Source: Clostridium vincentii (GTDB lineage Bacteria > Bacillota > Clostridia > Clostridiales > Clostridiaceae). Taken from it: a stretch of DNA of 32,148 nucleotides. The DNA lies in assembly GCF_002995745.1 (NCBI RefSeq), contig NZ_PVXQ01000039.1, positions 1-32,148 of the forward strand, in the 5' to 3' direction. The notes below the pieces were generated by a model. It ran no database searches and was not told where the DNA came from. It saw only the letters and a list, made by a program, of their open reading frames with translations. The position numbers and the translations under genes were made by a program. Of this stretch, positions 8,713 through 16,082 are shown piece after piece (the stretch's first letter is position 1; every line of letters begins with the position of its first letter).

Positions 8713-8763
8713 CACAACTGTAAAATAAATTAAAGACTATATAATTAGAGGGAGAAAAAATAC

Positions 8764-9267
8764 ATGGAGTTCGAATTAAGGGAATGGAGAAATAGTGATG
8801 CTGAAAATGTTGCTAAATATGCAAATAATATTAATATAGCAAATAATTTGAGAAATATATTTCCACATCCATACACTATTGAAGATGCAAAGTGGTATGT
8901 AAATAGTTGTGCAAGCAATGATGAGACTTGCCAATGTACAAGAGCTATTGTTGTTAATGGGGAAGCTGTTGGAAGTATAGGGATTTTTATTAAAGATGAT
9001 GTATATTGCAAAAGTGGGGAAATAGGATATTGGTTGGGTGAACCTTTTTGGAATAAAGGAATTGTTAGTGAAGCAATAAAGCAAATATGTGACTTGGTAT
9101 TTCAAAAATATGATGTTGTAAGGATTTTCTCAGAACCTTATGCAAGAAATCTTGGATCTAGAAAAGTGCTTGAAAAGGCAGGGTTTGAATTAGAGGGAGT
9201 TTTGAAAAAGAGTGTATATAAAAATGGTGTAATTTTTGATTCTTGTATTTACGCTTTAATAAAATGA
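8764..9267 (+). CDS. GNAT acetyltransferase of the RimJ/RimL type
   Basis: A 167-residue acetyltransferase. The family block GEIGYWLGEPFWNKGIVSEA (residues 86-105) and the late block YARNLGSRKVLEKAGFE are diagnostic of the RimJ/RimL/SpeG-like GNAT branch (Acetyltransf_3). Members modify ribosomal protein N-termini, antibiotics or other small amines; the acceptor here cannot be told. ATG 8764 has GAGGGAG upstream. It is separated from the previous GNAT gene by 51 bases and may share its transcript. Confidence 0.87.
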   Translation: MEFELREWRNSDAENVAKYANNINIANNLRNIFPHPYTIEDAKWYVNSCASNDETCQCTRAIVVNGEAVGSIGIFIKDDVYCKSGEIGYWLGEPFWNKGIVSEAIKQICDLVFQKYDVVRIFSEPYARNLGSRKVLEKAGFELEGVLKKSVYKNGVIFDSCIYALIK

Positions 9268-9328
9268 ATTGACGTGTTGGGAAATACAAAGTAAGGAAAA
9301 TTTATATTTTGTGAAGAGGTGAACAAAA

Positions 9329-9499
9329 ATGAAAAAGACAATTTCTCCCCTGTTGGTAATAGGACTTCTCATAGTTGCGACGCATTCGATAATGGATAGA
9401 TTCTTTACGCCAATGCCCAATTGGCTTGCAATACCGCTACTTGTAGTGGCAATTATTTTGATAGTTGTCGGTGGACTTAAATCGAGAAAGGAAAAATAA
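9329..9499 (+). CDS. Small two-helix membrane protein, unknown function
   Basis: A 56-residue frame from ATG 9329 with GAAGAGGTG upstream. Two hydrophobic segments (about residues 5-18 and 32-48) are separated by MDRFFTPMPNW, and the tail GLKSRKEK is positive, so the C-terminus is probably cytoplasmic. No family is recognised. The good ribosome site and the hydrophobic pattern are the only support. Confidence 0.6.
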   Translation: MKKTISPLLVIGLLIVATHSIMDRFFTPMPNWLAIPLLVVAIILIVVGGLKSRKEK

Positions 9500-9583
9500 A
9501 GTAAGGACTTATAAATTTTAGATTGAGTCATTTAATTACTTGGAACACTTATAGGAGATTTAATAATTAAACCTAATAATATG

Positions 9584-9626
9584 AAAAGAGAAGCTTGTCC
9601 AAATAGAGTGGATAAGCTTTTCTTAA
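9584..9626. terminator. Hairpin resembling the cooS terminator, upstream of the flippase leader
   Basis: Arms around 9586-9600 (ending AAGCTTGTCC) and 9610-9624 (GGATAAGCTT then TTCTT) form a long stem, with wobble pairs, around AAATAGAGT. T-rich sequence follows on both strands. The arm sequence and the following CTTAAGTTTCAAGAATTAAAGAA match the region after cooS at 13514-13570. It probably ends the transcript of the genes at 8764-9499. Confidence 0.6.
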
Positions 9627-9745
9627 GTTTCAAGAATTAAAGAAGATGTATTTCCCAAATATAATACAATAAGGATATATTTGTGAGAATTCGAGACGGT
9701 AGTAGAAATGGATTTAATGAGGAGTATAATATGAAAAAACAATCA
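9622..9745 (+). repeat. Duplicated flippase leader, right copy
   Basis: Matches 7242-7389 over about 120 bases, with scattered changes. It contains a possible promoter (TTAAAG, 17 bp, TATAAT at 9660-9665; the -35 is poor) and a conserved untranslated leader with GAGAATTCGAGACGG, then the flippase ribosome site. In this copy GTG 9683 is in frame with the flippase; the left copy has a TAG in that extension, arguing that the extension is not normally translated. Confidence 0.7.
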
Positions 9746-11359
9746 GTATCAAATGGATTTGCAATATTAACGGTAGGTTCAATGATAGTTAAAATAATAT
9801 CTTTACTATACGTAATACTAATAACTCTTGTTTTAGAAAAGGAGGGTTATGGAGTATACTCGGCTGTCTATGTAATTTTTACATTTATATATGTTGTTAC
9901 TAATTCGGGTATATCCGTTGCTACGGCAAAAGTATTATCTGAACTAATTGCAAAAAGACGGTATAAGGATACCGAAAGAAGTTTTAAATTAATACTTCTA
10001 TTTATGGCTCTAGCGGGACTTATCATGTCTATAATGATGTATTTTTTTGCAGTACCATTATCTATATTGGTAAAGTTTCCTAAGGCAGCTATAGCAATTA
10101 AAACTCTATCTCCTGCAATTTTCTTTACATCTATACTTTCTGTTTATCGTGGGTATTTTCAAGGAAGTGGCAATATGATACCTACAGCTGTATCTCAAAT
10201 AATAGAGCAATTAATAAATGTAGCAAGTAGTATGCTATTTGCAGGTTTGTTAATGAAATATGGAATTGAGTATGGTTGTGCAGGGGCAACAGTCGGTACT
10301 TCTTTTGGAGCCTTTGTATCAATTATATATATGATGTGTATTTATAAAAAAAATAAAATTACTATTAGCAATGAAGAAGAATTGCAATTTACTAATAGAA
10401 GCTTTAGTGCAAAAATCCTTATGAAAAAGATTCTTAAATATGCAATTCCTATAACAATATGTCTTGGTATGCAGAATGCAGGTAGCCTTATAGATATGGC
10501 TAACGTAAAAGATAGATTGTTAGTTGGAGGGTTTAGTGAAAGTATTGCAAGTACTTTATTTGGGGTAATAAGTCAATTTAATACATTGATAAGTGTACCT
10601 ATTACAATTATTTCAGCACTTTCAATGGCACTATTACCGTCGATATCAGCTTCAAATATATTGGGGGAAGGAAAGGAGATACAAAGGAAAATTATATACT
10701 CTTTTAGGATCTGTTTAATTATTGCTATACCTTCTGCCATTAGATTGGCTATTTTAGGTAAACCGATATATGACATGCTTTTTCCAAAAATGGCAGAAGG
10801 TTATAAGTTCATGGTGTTTGGTTCAATTATTGTAGTTTTATGGTCAATAGTTTTAATTCAAACAACAATACTACAAGGTATTGGGAAATTGTATAAAGCC
10901 ACAATGTATATTTTAGTGGGTATAATATTCAAAGTATTTATAAATTATAATGTAGTCTCAATTCATAATATTAATATTTATGGTGCATTATTGGGAAATA
11001 TAACATACTTTATAATTCCATTAATACTTAATCATATGCTTTTACGTAGGACATTAAAAATAAAATTATCACTGTTTAGAATTTCACTCAAGCCACTTAT
11101 TTCAGCATTGATTATGGGTATTATGATTTATCCTTCTCAATATTTGCTGCTTAAACTTTTTGAGTTATTTGGTAATACATATTTATCAAATGCACTTTCA
11201 ACTTTTTTAACAATCATTTTAGGTGGATTCATTTATGTTTATATATTAGCTCTAACAAAAGGGATAGATGATCAGGACTTAGGATTAATACCGCCTTCAA
11301 TAATAAAATTAATACCTAAGGTGATATTAAAAAAAATAAAAAAGAAGCGTTGTAATTAA
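9731..11359 (+). CDS. SpoVB/MurJ-like polysaccharide flippase (MOP superfamily)
   Basis: Integral membrane protein of 542 residues with about 14 hydrophobic helices, the size and pattern of the SpoVB/YtgP branch of the MVF/MATE (MOP) exporters. Members move lipid-linked wall or polysaccharide precursors across the membrane. The block SVYRGYFQGSGNMIPTAVSQ near residue 155 and the LIDMANV segment mid-protein are typical of this branch. The start chosen is ATG 9731 with GAGGAG, beginning MKKQSVSNGFAILT; an upstream GTG at 9683 is in frame but lies in a duplicated untranslated leader. It is preceded by that leader and followed by a methyltransferase remnant. The substrate is unknown. Confidence 0.87.
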   Translation: MKKQSVSNGFAILTVGSMIVKIISLLYVILITLVLEKEGYGVYSAVYVIFTFIYVVTNSGISVATAKVLSELIAKRRYKDTERSFKLILLFMALAGLIMSIMMYFFAVPLSILVKFPKAAIAIKTLSPAIFFTSILSVYRGYFQGSGNMIPTAVSQIIEQLINVASSMLFAGLLMKYGIEYGCAGATVGTSFGAFVSIIYMMCIYKKNKITISNEEELQFTNRSFSAKILMKKILKYAIPITICLGMQNAGSLIDMANVKDRLLVGGFSESIASTLFGVISQFNTLISVPITIISALSMALLPSISASNILGEGKEIQRKIIYSFRICLIIAIPSAIRLAILGKPIYDMLFPKMAEGYKFMVFGSIIVVLWSIVLIQTTILQGIGKLYKATMYILVGIIFKVFINYNVVSIHNINIYGALLGNITYFIIPLILNHMLLRRTLKIKLSLFRISLKPLISALIMGIMIYPSQYLLLKLFELFGNTYLSNALSTFLTIILGGFIYVYILALTKGIDDQDLGLIPPSIIKLIPKVILKKIKKKRCN

Positions 11360-11377
11360 GAGGATGATTAATCTGGA

Positions 11378-11479
11378 AAAGAAATTAAAGAGATTTTAAT
11401 AAAAGGTGGATTTAAACCTTTTGATTTCAAAAAAATAAATTATAAAAGTTTTGCTATTAATGCATATGTTGAAAATTAA
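11378..11479 (+). pseudogene. Remnant: last 33 codons of a methyltransferase copy
   Basis: Reads KEIKEILIKGGFKPFDF and continues to a stop at 11477-11479. It matches the C-terminus of the methyltransferase at 7406-8032 at about 29 of 33 residues. The rest of the gene is missing and no start is available. It marks where a second methyltransferase gene once followed the flippase. Confidence 0.85.
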
Positions 11480-11511
11480 AAAGTGAAATAAAGTAAAAGG
11501 GGTGCGTTAAT

Positions 11512-11664
11512 ATGAAGTTTATACCATTAATAATTATGGTAGCACTTAGTATAAGTTTCGTTATATATGGGATTAAGAAGCATAATAAATCATGGAAATA
11601 TGCAGGTGCTGTATTAATAATTATAGTTGTTCTTTCTAATTTAGTAGACAACTGTGACTTTTAG
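11512..11664 (+). CDS. Small membrane protein, unknown function
   Basis: A 50-residue frame from ATG 11512 with AAGGGGTG upstream. Two hydrophobic stretches (residues 3-19 and 31-43) flank the basic loop KKHNKSWK. No family is recognised. It sits between a methyltransferase remnant and an intact methyltransferase; its size and layout resemble the other small membrane genes in this patch (9329, 12432, 12629). Confidence 0.55.
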   Translation: MKFIPLIIMVALSISFVIYGIKKHNKSWKYAGAVLIIIVVLSNLVDNCDF

Positions 11665-11712
11665 TAAGTATGTTATTGAAGCAGAGAGTTTAGAATAAAT
11701 GAAGGAGAGAAT

Positions 11713-11769
11713 ATGTTGATTTACTTAGTGAACAAAATCAGAATAGGTGAATTTAGGGAGGAGATTTAA
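11713..11769 (+). CDS. Possible 18-codon leader peptide before the methyltransferase
   Basis: ATG 11713 with AAGGAGAG upstream opens MLIYLVNKIRIGEFREEI and stops two bases before the next ATG. The end of this frame contains the AGGGAGGAG ribosome site of the next gene, so it could couple translation. It may equally be a remnant of a deleted gene or a chance frame. Confidence 0.3.
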   Translation: MLIYLVNKIRIGEFREEI

Positions 11770-11771
11770 TA

Positions 11772-12395
11772 ATGAGTTTTGATGACTATGCTAAAACTTG
11801 GGATACTGACAAAAGAATTAATAGAGCAAAAATAATAGCAGATAAAATAAGCAATTCAATTGATATTAATAAGGATTATTCTGCTATGGAGTTTGGCTGT
11901 GGAACTGGTCTTGTAAGTTTCAATCTTTATAATAAATTCAAAGAAATTACACTTATTGATTCATCAAAAGGGATGATAGATATACTCAACTCTAAAATTA
12001 ATAAATATAAAGTAAATAACATGGTTATAAATCATTTAGATATATCTGATGGAAATTCATTAGATGTAAAGTTTGATGTTATTTATAATTCTATGGTATT
12101 ACATCATATTCAGAATACTTCATCAACAATAAAGAACTTTTATGAATTACTTAATGAAGACGGTTATTTATGCATTGTGGATTTGGATGAAGAAGACGGT
12201 AGTTTTCATAAAGATTATTCGGACTTTGATGGACATAATGGTTTTAATCAGGAGGAATTAAAGAATATTTTAAGTATGGCTGGATTTAAACATATAGAAT
12301 CAAATACCTTTTTTTATGATGAAAAAATTGTAGAAGGTCAAAAAGTTAATTATTCTCTATTTTTGATGAAGGCAAGGAAGTATACAAATCCTTAG
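11772..12395 (+). CDS. Class I SAM-dependent methyltransferase (second)
   Basis: A 207-residue cytoplasmic methyltransferase. Motif I is MEFGCGTGLVSF (about residues 39-50), the acidic loop is LIDSSKGMID, and NSMVLHHIQN is motif III, followed by LLNEDGYLCIVDLDEEDG. Overall it belongs to the Methyltransf_25/11 group. Though the same superfamily as the gene at 7406, the two are not close copies. ATG 11772 has a very strong AGGGAGGAG site. Substrate unknown; it may share a transcript with the small membrane genes that follow. Confidence 0.85.
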   Translation: MSFDDYAKTWDTDKRINRAKIIADKISNSIDINKDYSAMEFGCGTGLVSFNLYNKFKEITLIDSSKGMIDILNSKINKYKVNNMVINHLDISDGNSLDVKFDVIYNSMVLHHIQNTSSTIKNFYELLNEDGYLCIVDLDEEDGSFHKDYSDFDGHNGFNQEELKNILSMAGFKHIESNTFFYDEKIVEGQKVNYSLFLMKARKYTNP

Positions 12396-12431
12396 TTGAG
12401 TATTTGTATTTAATATAATTGGGGGGATGAT

Positions 12432-12668
12432 ATGGAAAATAATAAAAAAAATAAATTGTGGGTTGATATTATAACCTTTTTAATAGGATTTCAAATAGCC
12501 AATAATATGAATACTTATTTAGGGTTTAAGACAGATGAAATTTTTTCACTGCTTTTTGCTAAAAGTATTGGAATAATGATAATTTGCTTTATTCCTGTAT
12601 ACTTCCTTGTTTTAGCAAGTAGGAACATATGGGGAAGGAAAAGAAAAGAAGTGATAAACTTATATTAA
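12432..12668 (+). CDS. Small membrane protein, unknown function
   Basis: 78 residues from ATG 12432, behind GGGGGGAT. Two likely helices (about residues 12-28 and 44-62) and basic ends (NNKKNKLW at the start, WGRKRKE near the end) suggest both termini are cytoplasmic. No family is recognised. The next small membrane gene begins inside its 3' end in another frame, so the two are probably coupled. Confidence 0.6.
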   Translation: MENNKKNKLWVDIITFLIGFQIANNMNTYLGFKTDEIFSLLFAKSIGIMIICFIPVYFLVLASRNIWGRKRKEVINLY

Positions 12669-12787
12669 TTATCATGATTACTTTTGCAGGTATTTTAATT
12701 ATATTATCCGCAATATCTATAATCATGCCAACCTTTTTATATGTTAATTCAATTGTATTTATTTGTTTTGGAATAATATATTTATAA
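12629..12787 (+). CDS. Small membrane protein overlapping the previous gene
   Basis: 52 residues from ATG 12629, overlapping the gene at 12432 by 40 bases in a different frame. A basic start (MGKEKKRSDK) is followed by two hydrophobic segments filling the rest. The ribosome site (AGTAGGAAC) is modest. No family is recognised; hydrophobicity and overlap are the only support. Confidence 0.45.
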   Translation: MGKEKKRSDKLILIIMITFAGILIILSAISIIMPTFLYVNSIVFICFGIIYL

Positions 12788-12797
12788 AATTAGGGTA

Positions 12798-12890
12798 TTA
12801 CATGAATAAAAATATTATGATATACTATCAAAGTAAATGAGTTGTACCGACGGTCAGATCAATTGTCGTCGGTGCAGCGCATTTTTTTTT
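12798..12890 (+). promoter_or_regulatory. Possible promoter with terminator-like leader before the DUF2798 gene
   Basis: A TATACT -10 (12821-12826) lies 17 bp after a weak TTACAT (12798-12803). Just downstream is a 9-bp stem, GTACCGACG (12844-12852) with CGTCGGTGC (12867-12875), then AGCGCA and nine or ten Ts ending near 12890. That is terminator architecture inside what would be the 5' leader of the gene at 12917. ACCGACGGT is also near-palindromic, like some TetR operators. Alternatively it simply ends the upstream transcript. Confidence 0.5.
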
Positions 12891-12916
12891 GTTTAAATAA
12901 AATGAAGGAGGAAATT

Positions 12917-13438
12917 ATGGAACAATCTATGCCTAGAAATCAAAAAGAAGGAATTATTTATGGGGGTATTATATGTGCATTGACTTGCAGTTTCATGGCA
13001 ACTATGAATATTAGTATTAATATGGGTGGAATGTCAAGAGCAGCTCTAGTTACAATAGTAAAAGCAATTCCAGTAGTTTTTATAATTGCAATGATACTTG
13101 AAGGGCTTATTGTAGGGAAGGTAGCAGATAAACTAGTTAGTGTTTTTAGTTCACCAACAGATAGTGTTAATGCTCATATTCTGTTTAGGACATTTTTTAC
13201 CGTTATTGGTATGTCCATTATTATGACAATTATAGGAGGGATTTTAGCAAGTGGGTTCAGTCTGGAAGTCATTAAAGAGTTCTCAATTTCCTGGCCACGT
13301 AACTTTTGTATAGTTATATTTTTGGAACTGCTTATTGTACAGCCTATTGCAAGAAATGTAATGAGAATAATGCATGTGAGCCAAGAAAAATATCAAATCA
13401 AGAATGAAACTGATTTGGATGATGGGTTCAGTGCATAG
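12917..13438 (+). CDS. DUF2798 family membrane protein
   Basis: 173 residues with four hydrophobic segments arranged as two similar halves (about residues 9-70 and 85-150), each with a GG(I)xxAxxxx(S) helix and a later proline-containing helix. This is the layout of DUF2798 proteins; function is unknown. ATG 12917 follows AAGGAGG; the frame is open further upstream through a hairpin and T-run, which cannot be coding. It is the last plus-strand gene before the convergent cooS. Confidence 0.75.
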   Translation: MEQSMPRNQKEGIIYGGIICALTCSFMATMNISINMGGMSRAALVTIVKAIPVVFIIAMILEGLIVGKVADKLVSVFSSPTDSVNAHILFRTFFTVIGMSIIMTIIGGILASGFSLEVIKEFSISWPRNFCIVIFLELLIVQPIARNVMRIMHVSQEKYQIKNETDLDDGFSA

Positions 13439-13513
13439 AAACAAAAATGGTTTCAGCAATTAACAATTCTTATATATTGTTAAAAGCATTACTAATTAAA
13501 ATTAAACATAAAA

Positions 13514-13552
13514 AAGCGAAACTTGTCCCTATATAAGGGATAAGCTTCGCTT
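13514..13552 (-). terminator. Terminator of cooS
   Basis: 17-base arms (13514-13530 and 13536-13552), ending in ACTTGTCCCT and AGGGATAAGC with two non-Watson-Crick positions, around TATAT-type loop bases. A T-run follows the stem on the minus strand, so it ends cooS; it lies between convergent genes and may also slow the DUF2798 transcript. Confidence 0.8.
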
Positions 13553-13599
13553 AGTTTTCAAGAATTAAAGAATAGAGAATTTAGGAACTTAAGTCTGAG

Positions 13600-15474
13600 C
13601 TAAATGTGCAATCCAATTCTTCTATCTTCAATAATTTTTTCTAATATATCAGCTGCTTTAACTACATCATCTTCAACTATAAGTTTACCACCTGTTATAT
13701 TTACTAGATCTTCTTGTAAAACTTTAGTTACAAATTCACTTCCATCTATGAATGGTGAAATAGCAACGTGTACTGGTAATCCTAGTGATAATCCAAATGC
13801 GGCATCAGCTAATGCTTGTTCTTCAAGCCATTGTGGTGCTGATAATACAAGTGGAAGATCAGGTATATCTATACCTAAATATTCTGCAAGTTCAGTTGCT
13901 ACCATTTCTAATCTTCCAATTGCAAGGCATGGACCAAAGTTTAATACTGGTGGAATGCCAAGCGATTTACATACTTCCTTTAAGCTATCCCCTGCAAGGT
14001 CAGCTGCACCAGGTGACATAAGACCTACATTTTCAAGTCCTCCTGACGAACAACCTGCTGAAAGTACTAAGATATTTCTCTTTATAAGTTCTTTAGTAAG
14101 TTCTACAGTAAACATGTCATGACCTTTTCCTGTTAAACTAGAGCATCCAACAACGCCTGCAATTCCTTTAATTTTACCTTGCGCGATTAGATCTACAAGG
14201 GGTTTCCAATCACCACCTAAAAATTCTTTTAATGAACCTTCGCTAACTCCTGTTACTACATCATCATGACCATGATCTTTAGGAATATCTATTGTAATAA
14301 CATTTCTTCTGTTTGCATAACTTTCTAATGCTGCATCTATAATTTTATCACTTACGGATTCTGCATTAGCCATATCAAACTTTATATATTCAGCATCTTT
14401 TTTCTTAGCAACATCATCTATACAAATAGTTTTCACCTTAAACTGTTCAGCGACTATCTCAAGACCTGGTATTGTACAATTAAATTCTGATACAATTAAA
14501 TCTATACCACCTGTTGCAATAACTGCTTCACTTGTATAGTTATTTCCAGCATGACCTGAGAACACTTCTTTGTAATGTTCGCCTCTTAATTGCAAATCTT
14601 GTCCTACGCATGTACATCCGACTAATCTAAAGCCTTTGGCTCCAAGTTCTATTGCTTTTTTCTTAACATCCTCATCTATTAATTTATCTTGAAGATGGGC
14701 AATATCTGAATGTTGATGCCCTGTTATCATTATGTTTATATAATCCTCATCTATAACCCTAAAACCTACTTTTGCTTGTCTGATTTTGGGAGCACCAAGA
14801 ATAACATCATTTAAAAGATTAGTGAGCATTAAGCCATATATTCCTGTAGTAACCCCAAGACTTAAGGCATTAAATAACATATCTATAGGATCACTATTTA
14901 AATTCGTTGATGTTTTTACTATAGCATCAAAAACTTCTGATTTAGCACCTCCTGGTAATATGTTTAACTCTTCCCACTTTTTATATCTTGGAGGATAAGC
15001 TAGCTTTTTTACTAATTCCATTTTTTCAAATCTAGGCTTGTACAGATCTTTTAAAACTGCATCTGCAACCTTGATTGATTTTTGATTTACATCTGTTTCT
15101 ACAATATCAAAAAGTTTTGCAAGTTTATCTAATGTTTCTGGGCTCTTTATTTTAACATTGCCGTATCCTTCACCAATACTCTTTAAGTTTCTTGCTGTAG
15201 TTTCTACTACATGAAGATAACATGCGGAACCTGCGGCTATAGCTCTTAAAAAGTTTCTTGAAACTATAGTGTCGGCATCTGCACCACAAACTCCTCTTGG
15301 GGATTTAGGAGTTATTTTACAAGGCCCATTTGAACAGAGTTTACAACATACTCCTTGTTTCCCGAATTTACATTTTGATTTTTGACTTTCAACTCTATTA
15401 AAAGACGTTTCCACATCTTCTTTTGTTGCTAAAAAGTCACATAATTTACAATCTGCTGATTTACACATTGACAT
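13600..15474 (-). CDS. cooS: Anaerobic Ni-Fe carbon monoxide dehydrogenase catalytic subunit
   Basis: Cytoplasmic enzyme that interconverts CO and CO2, 624 residues, the usual CooS length. Cysteines C35, C43, C44, C47, C52 and C63 match the D- and B-cluster ligands. C-cluster ligands are visible as H253 (GHQH), C289 (GCTCVG), C333 (FNCTIPG), C444 (VVGCSS), C475 (SAGCSSGG) and C516 (FGPCLAIG). Three extra cysteines (C4, C9, C12) sit at the N-terminus. Oddities: the His-rich stretch after the AAG of canonical CODH is AAGSACYLHVVE here, and the active-site Lys (in EKA) appears to be Gln (EEQA, Q553), suggesting a divergent clade. No cooF, acsB or maturation gene is adjacent, so its role (CO detoxification, redox balance or something else) is open. 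ATG 15474 has AAGGAGA. An Rrf2-type operator overlaps its promoter. Confidence 0.93.
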   Translation of the reverse strand: MSMCKSADCKLCDFLATKEDVETSFNRVESQKSKCKFGKQGVCCKLCSNGPCKITPKSPRGVCGADADTIVSRNFLRAIAAGSACYLHVVETTARNLKSIGEGYGNVKIKSPETLDKLAKLFDIVETDVNQKSIKVADAVLKDLYKPRFEKMELVKKLAYPPRYKKWEELNILPGGAKSEVFDAIVKTSTNLNSDPIDMLFNALSLGVTTGIYGLMLTNLLNDVILGAPKIRQAKVGFRVIDEDYINIMITGHQHSDIAHLQDKLIDEDVKKKAIELGAKGFRLVGCTCVGQDLQLRGEHYKEVFSGHAGNNYTSEAVIATGGIDLIVSEFNCTIPGLEIVAEQFKVKTICIDDVAKKKDAEYIKFDMANAESVSDKIIDAALESYANRRNVITIDIPKDHGHDDVVTGVSEGSLKEFLGGDWKPLVDLIAQGKIKGIAGVVGCSSLTGKGHDMFTVELTKELIKRNILVLSAGCSSGGLENVGLMSPGAADLAGDSLKEVCKSLGIPPVLNFGPCLAIGRLEMVATELAEYLGIDIPDLPLVLSAPQWLEEQALADAAFGLSLGLPVHVAISPFIDGSEFVTKVLQEDLVNITGGKLIVEDDVVKAADILEKIIEDRRIGLHI

Positions 15475-15521
15475 ATTAATCGTCTCCTTACATTTAAATT
15501 TTATATATTAAAAGCTTATTT

Positions 15522-15554
15522 AAAAGTATACTTTTTTGGTATACTTTTAAACAA
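15522..15554 (-). promoter_or_regulatory. cooS promoter overlapped by an Rrf2-type operator
   Basis: Arms AAAAGTATAC (15522-15531) and GTATACTTTT (15539-15548) form a perfect dyad with a 7-bp spacer. On the minus strand, TTGTTT (15549-15554) and TATACT (15525-15530) with an 18-bp spacer give a promoter lying under the dyad. The dyad has the same 25-bp core spacing as the one before rrf2, so the same repressor probably acts at both. Confidence 0.7.
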
Positions 15555-15599
15555 ATATAAAAGGCTTTCGCCCTTAATATTCCTTATCATAACTAAAAA

Positions 15600-16013
15600 T
15601 CACCAAGGGTCATTTTTTAGTTCTTCAAAGTTTACTTTTTCTAACTCGTCTACTAATGTATTTTGAATACCACTCAAGGCTCTATGAATAGAACAGTTTC
15701 CTGTTTTATTAGCGCTACATGCTTTCTCATCATAAATACATCTAGTTATTATAATTGGACCTTGGATAGCTTCAACTACATTCTTTAAGGTTATATCCTT
15801 AGGTTCCTTTGTTATAGCATAGCCACCATTAACCCCTCTGAAGGATTTAACTATACCTGATTGGGTAAGTTTTCTAGTTAACTTTAATAAGAATCTAAGA
15901 GGGATACTTCCTTTTTCTGATAAATACTTGGCATCTAATCTATTGCCTAAACCTTCTTTACATAACATAAGTACTATTCTAAATGCATAATCTGATTCTT
16001 GATTAATATTCAT
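15600..16013 (-). CDS. Rrf2 family transcriptional regulator with Fe-S type cysteines
   Basis: 137-residue winged-helix regulator of the Rrf2 family (IscR/NsrR/CymR relatives). The N-terminal HTH spans about residues 24-60 (LDAKYLSEKGSIPLRFLLK), the wing is GGYAIT, and C92, C99 and C107 follow in the spacing that holds an Fe-S cluster in IscR/NsrR. It therefore probably senses iron-sulfur state, redox or NO, although a CymR-like role cannot be excluded. ATG 16013 has AAGGGG. It is transcribed toward cooS with its own promoter and operator. The matching operator at cooS supports control of both genes; that is inference. Confidence 0.88.
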   Translation of the reverse strand: MNINQESDYAFRIVLMLCKEGLGNRLDAKYLSEKGSIPLRFLLKLTRKLTQSGIVKSFRGVNGGYAITKEPKDITLKNVVEAIQGPIIITRCIYDEKACSANKTGNCSIHRALSGIQNTLVDELEKVNFEELKNDPW

Positions 16014-16028
16014 ATATTCGACCCCTTA

Positions 16029-16082
16029 AAGTACACCTAATTGGTATACTTTATGATAGTATACATTTTTAGTGTTGTCAAT
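16029..16082 (-). promoter_or_regulatory. rrf2 promoter and autoregulatory operator
   Basis: On the minus strand TTGACA (16077-16082), a 17-bp spacer and TATCAT (16054-16059) form a good promoter. Immediately downstream, AAAGTACACC (16029-16038) and GGTATACTTT (16044-16053) form a dyad with 9 of 10 positions paired, placed over the transcription start. This fits autorepression by the Rrf2 protein. Confidence 0.75.

Noticed and set aside
13604..14122. A 172-codon open frame on the plus strand antisense to cooS.
   Set aside because: It lies fully inside a strongly supported cooS gene, has no ribosome site, and is rich in Ser/Thr/Pro as expected from reading a coding strand backwards.
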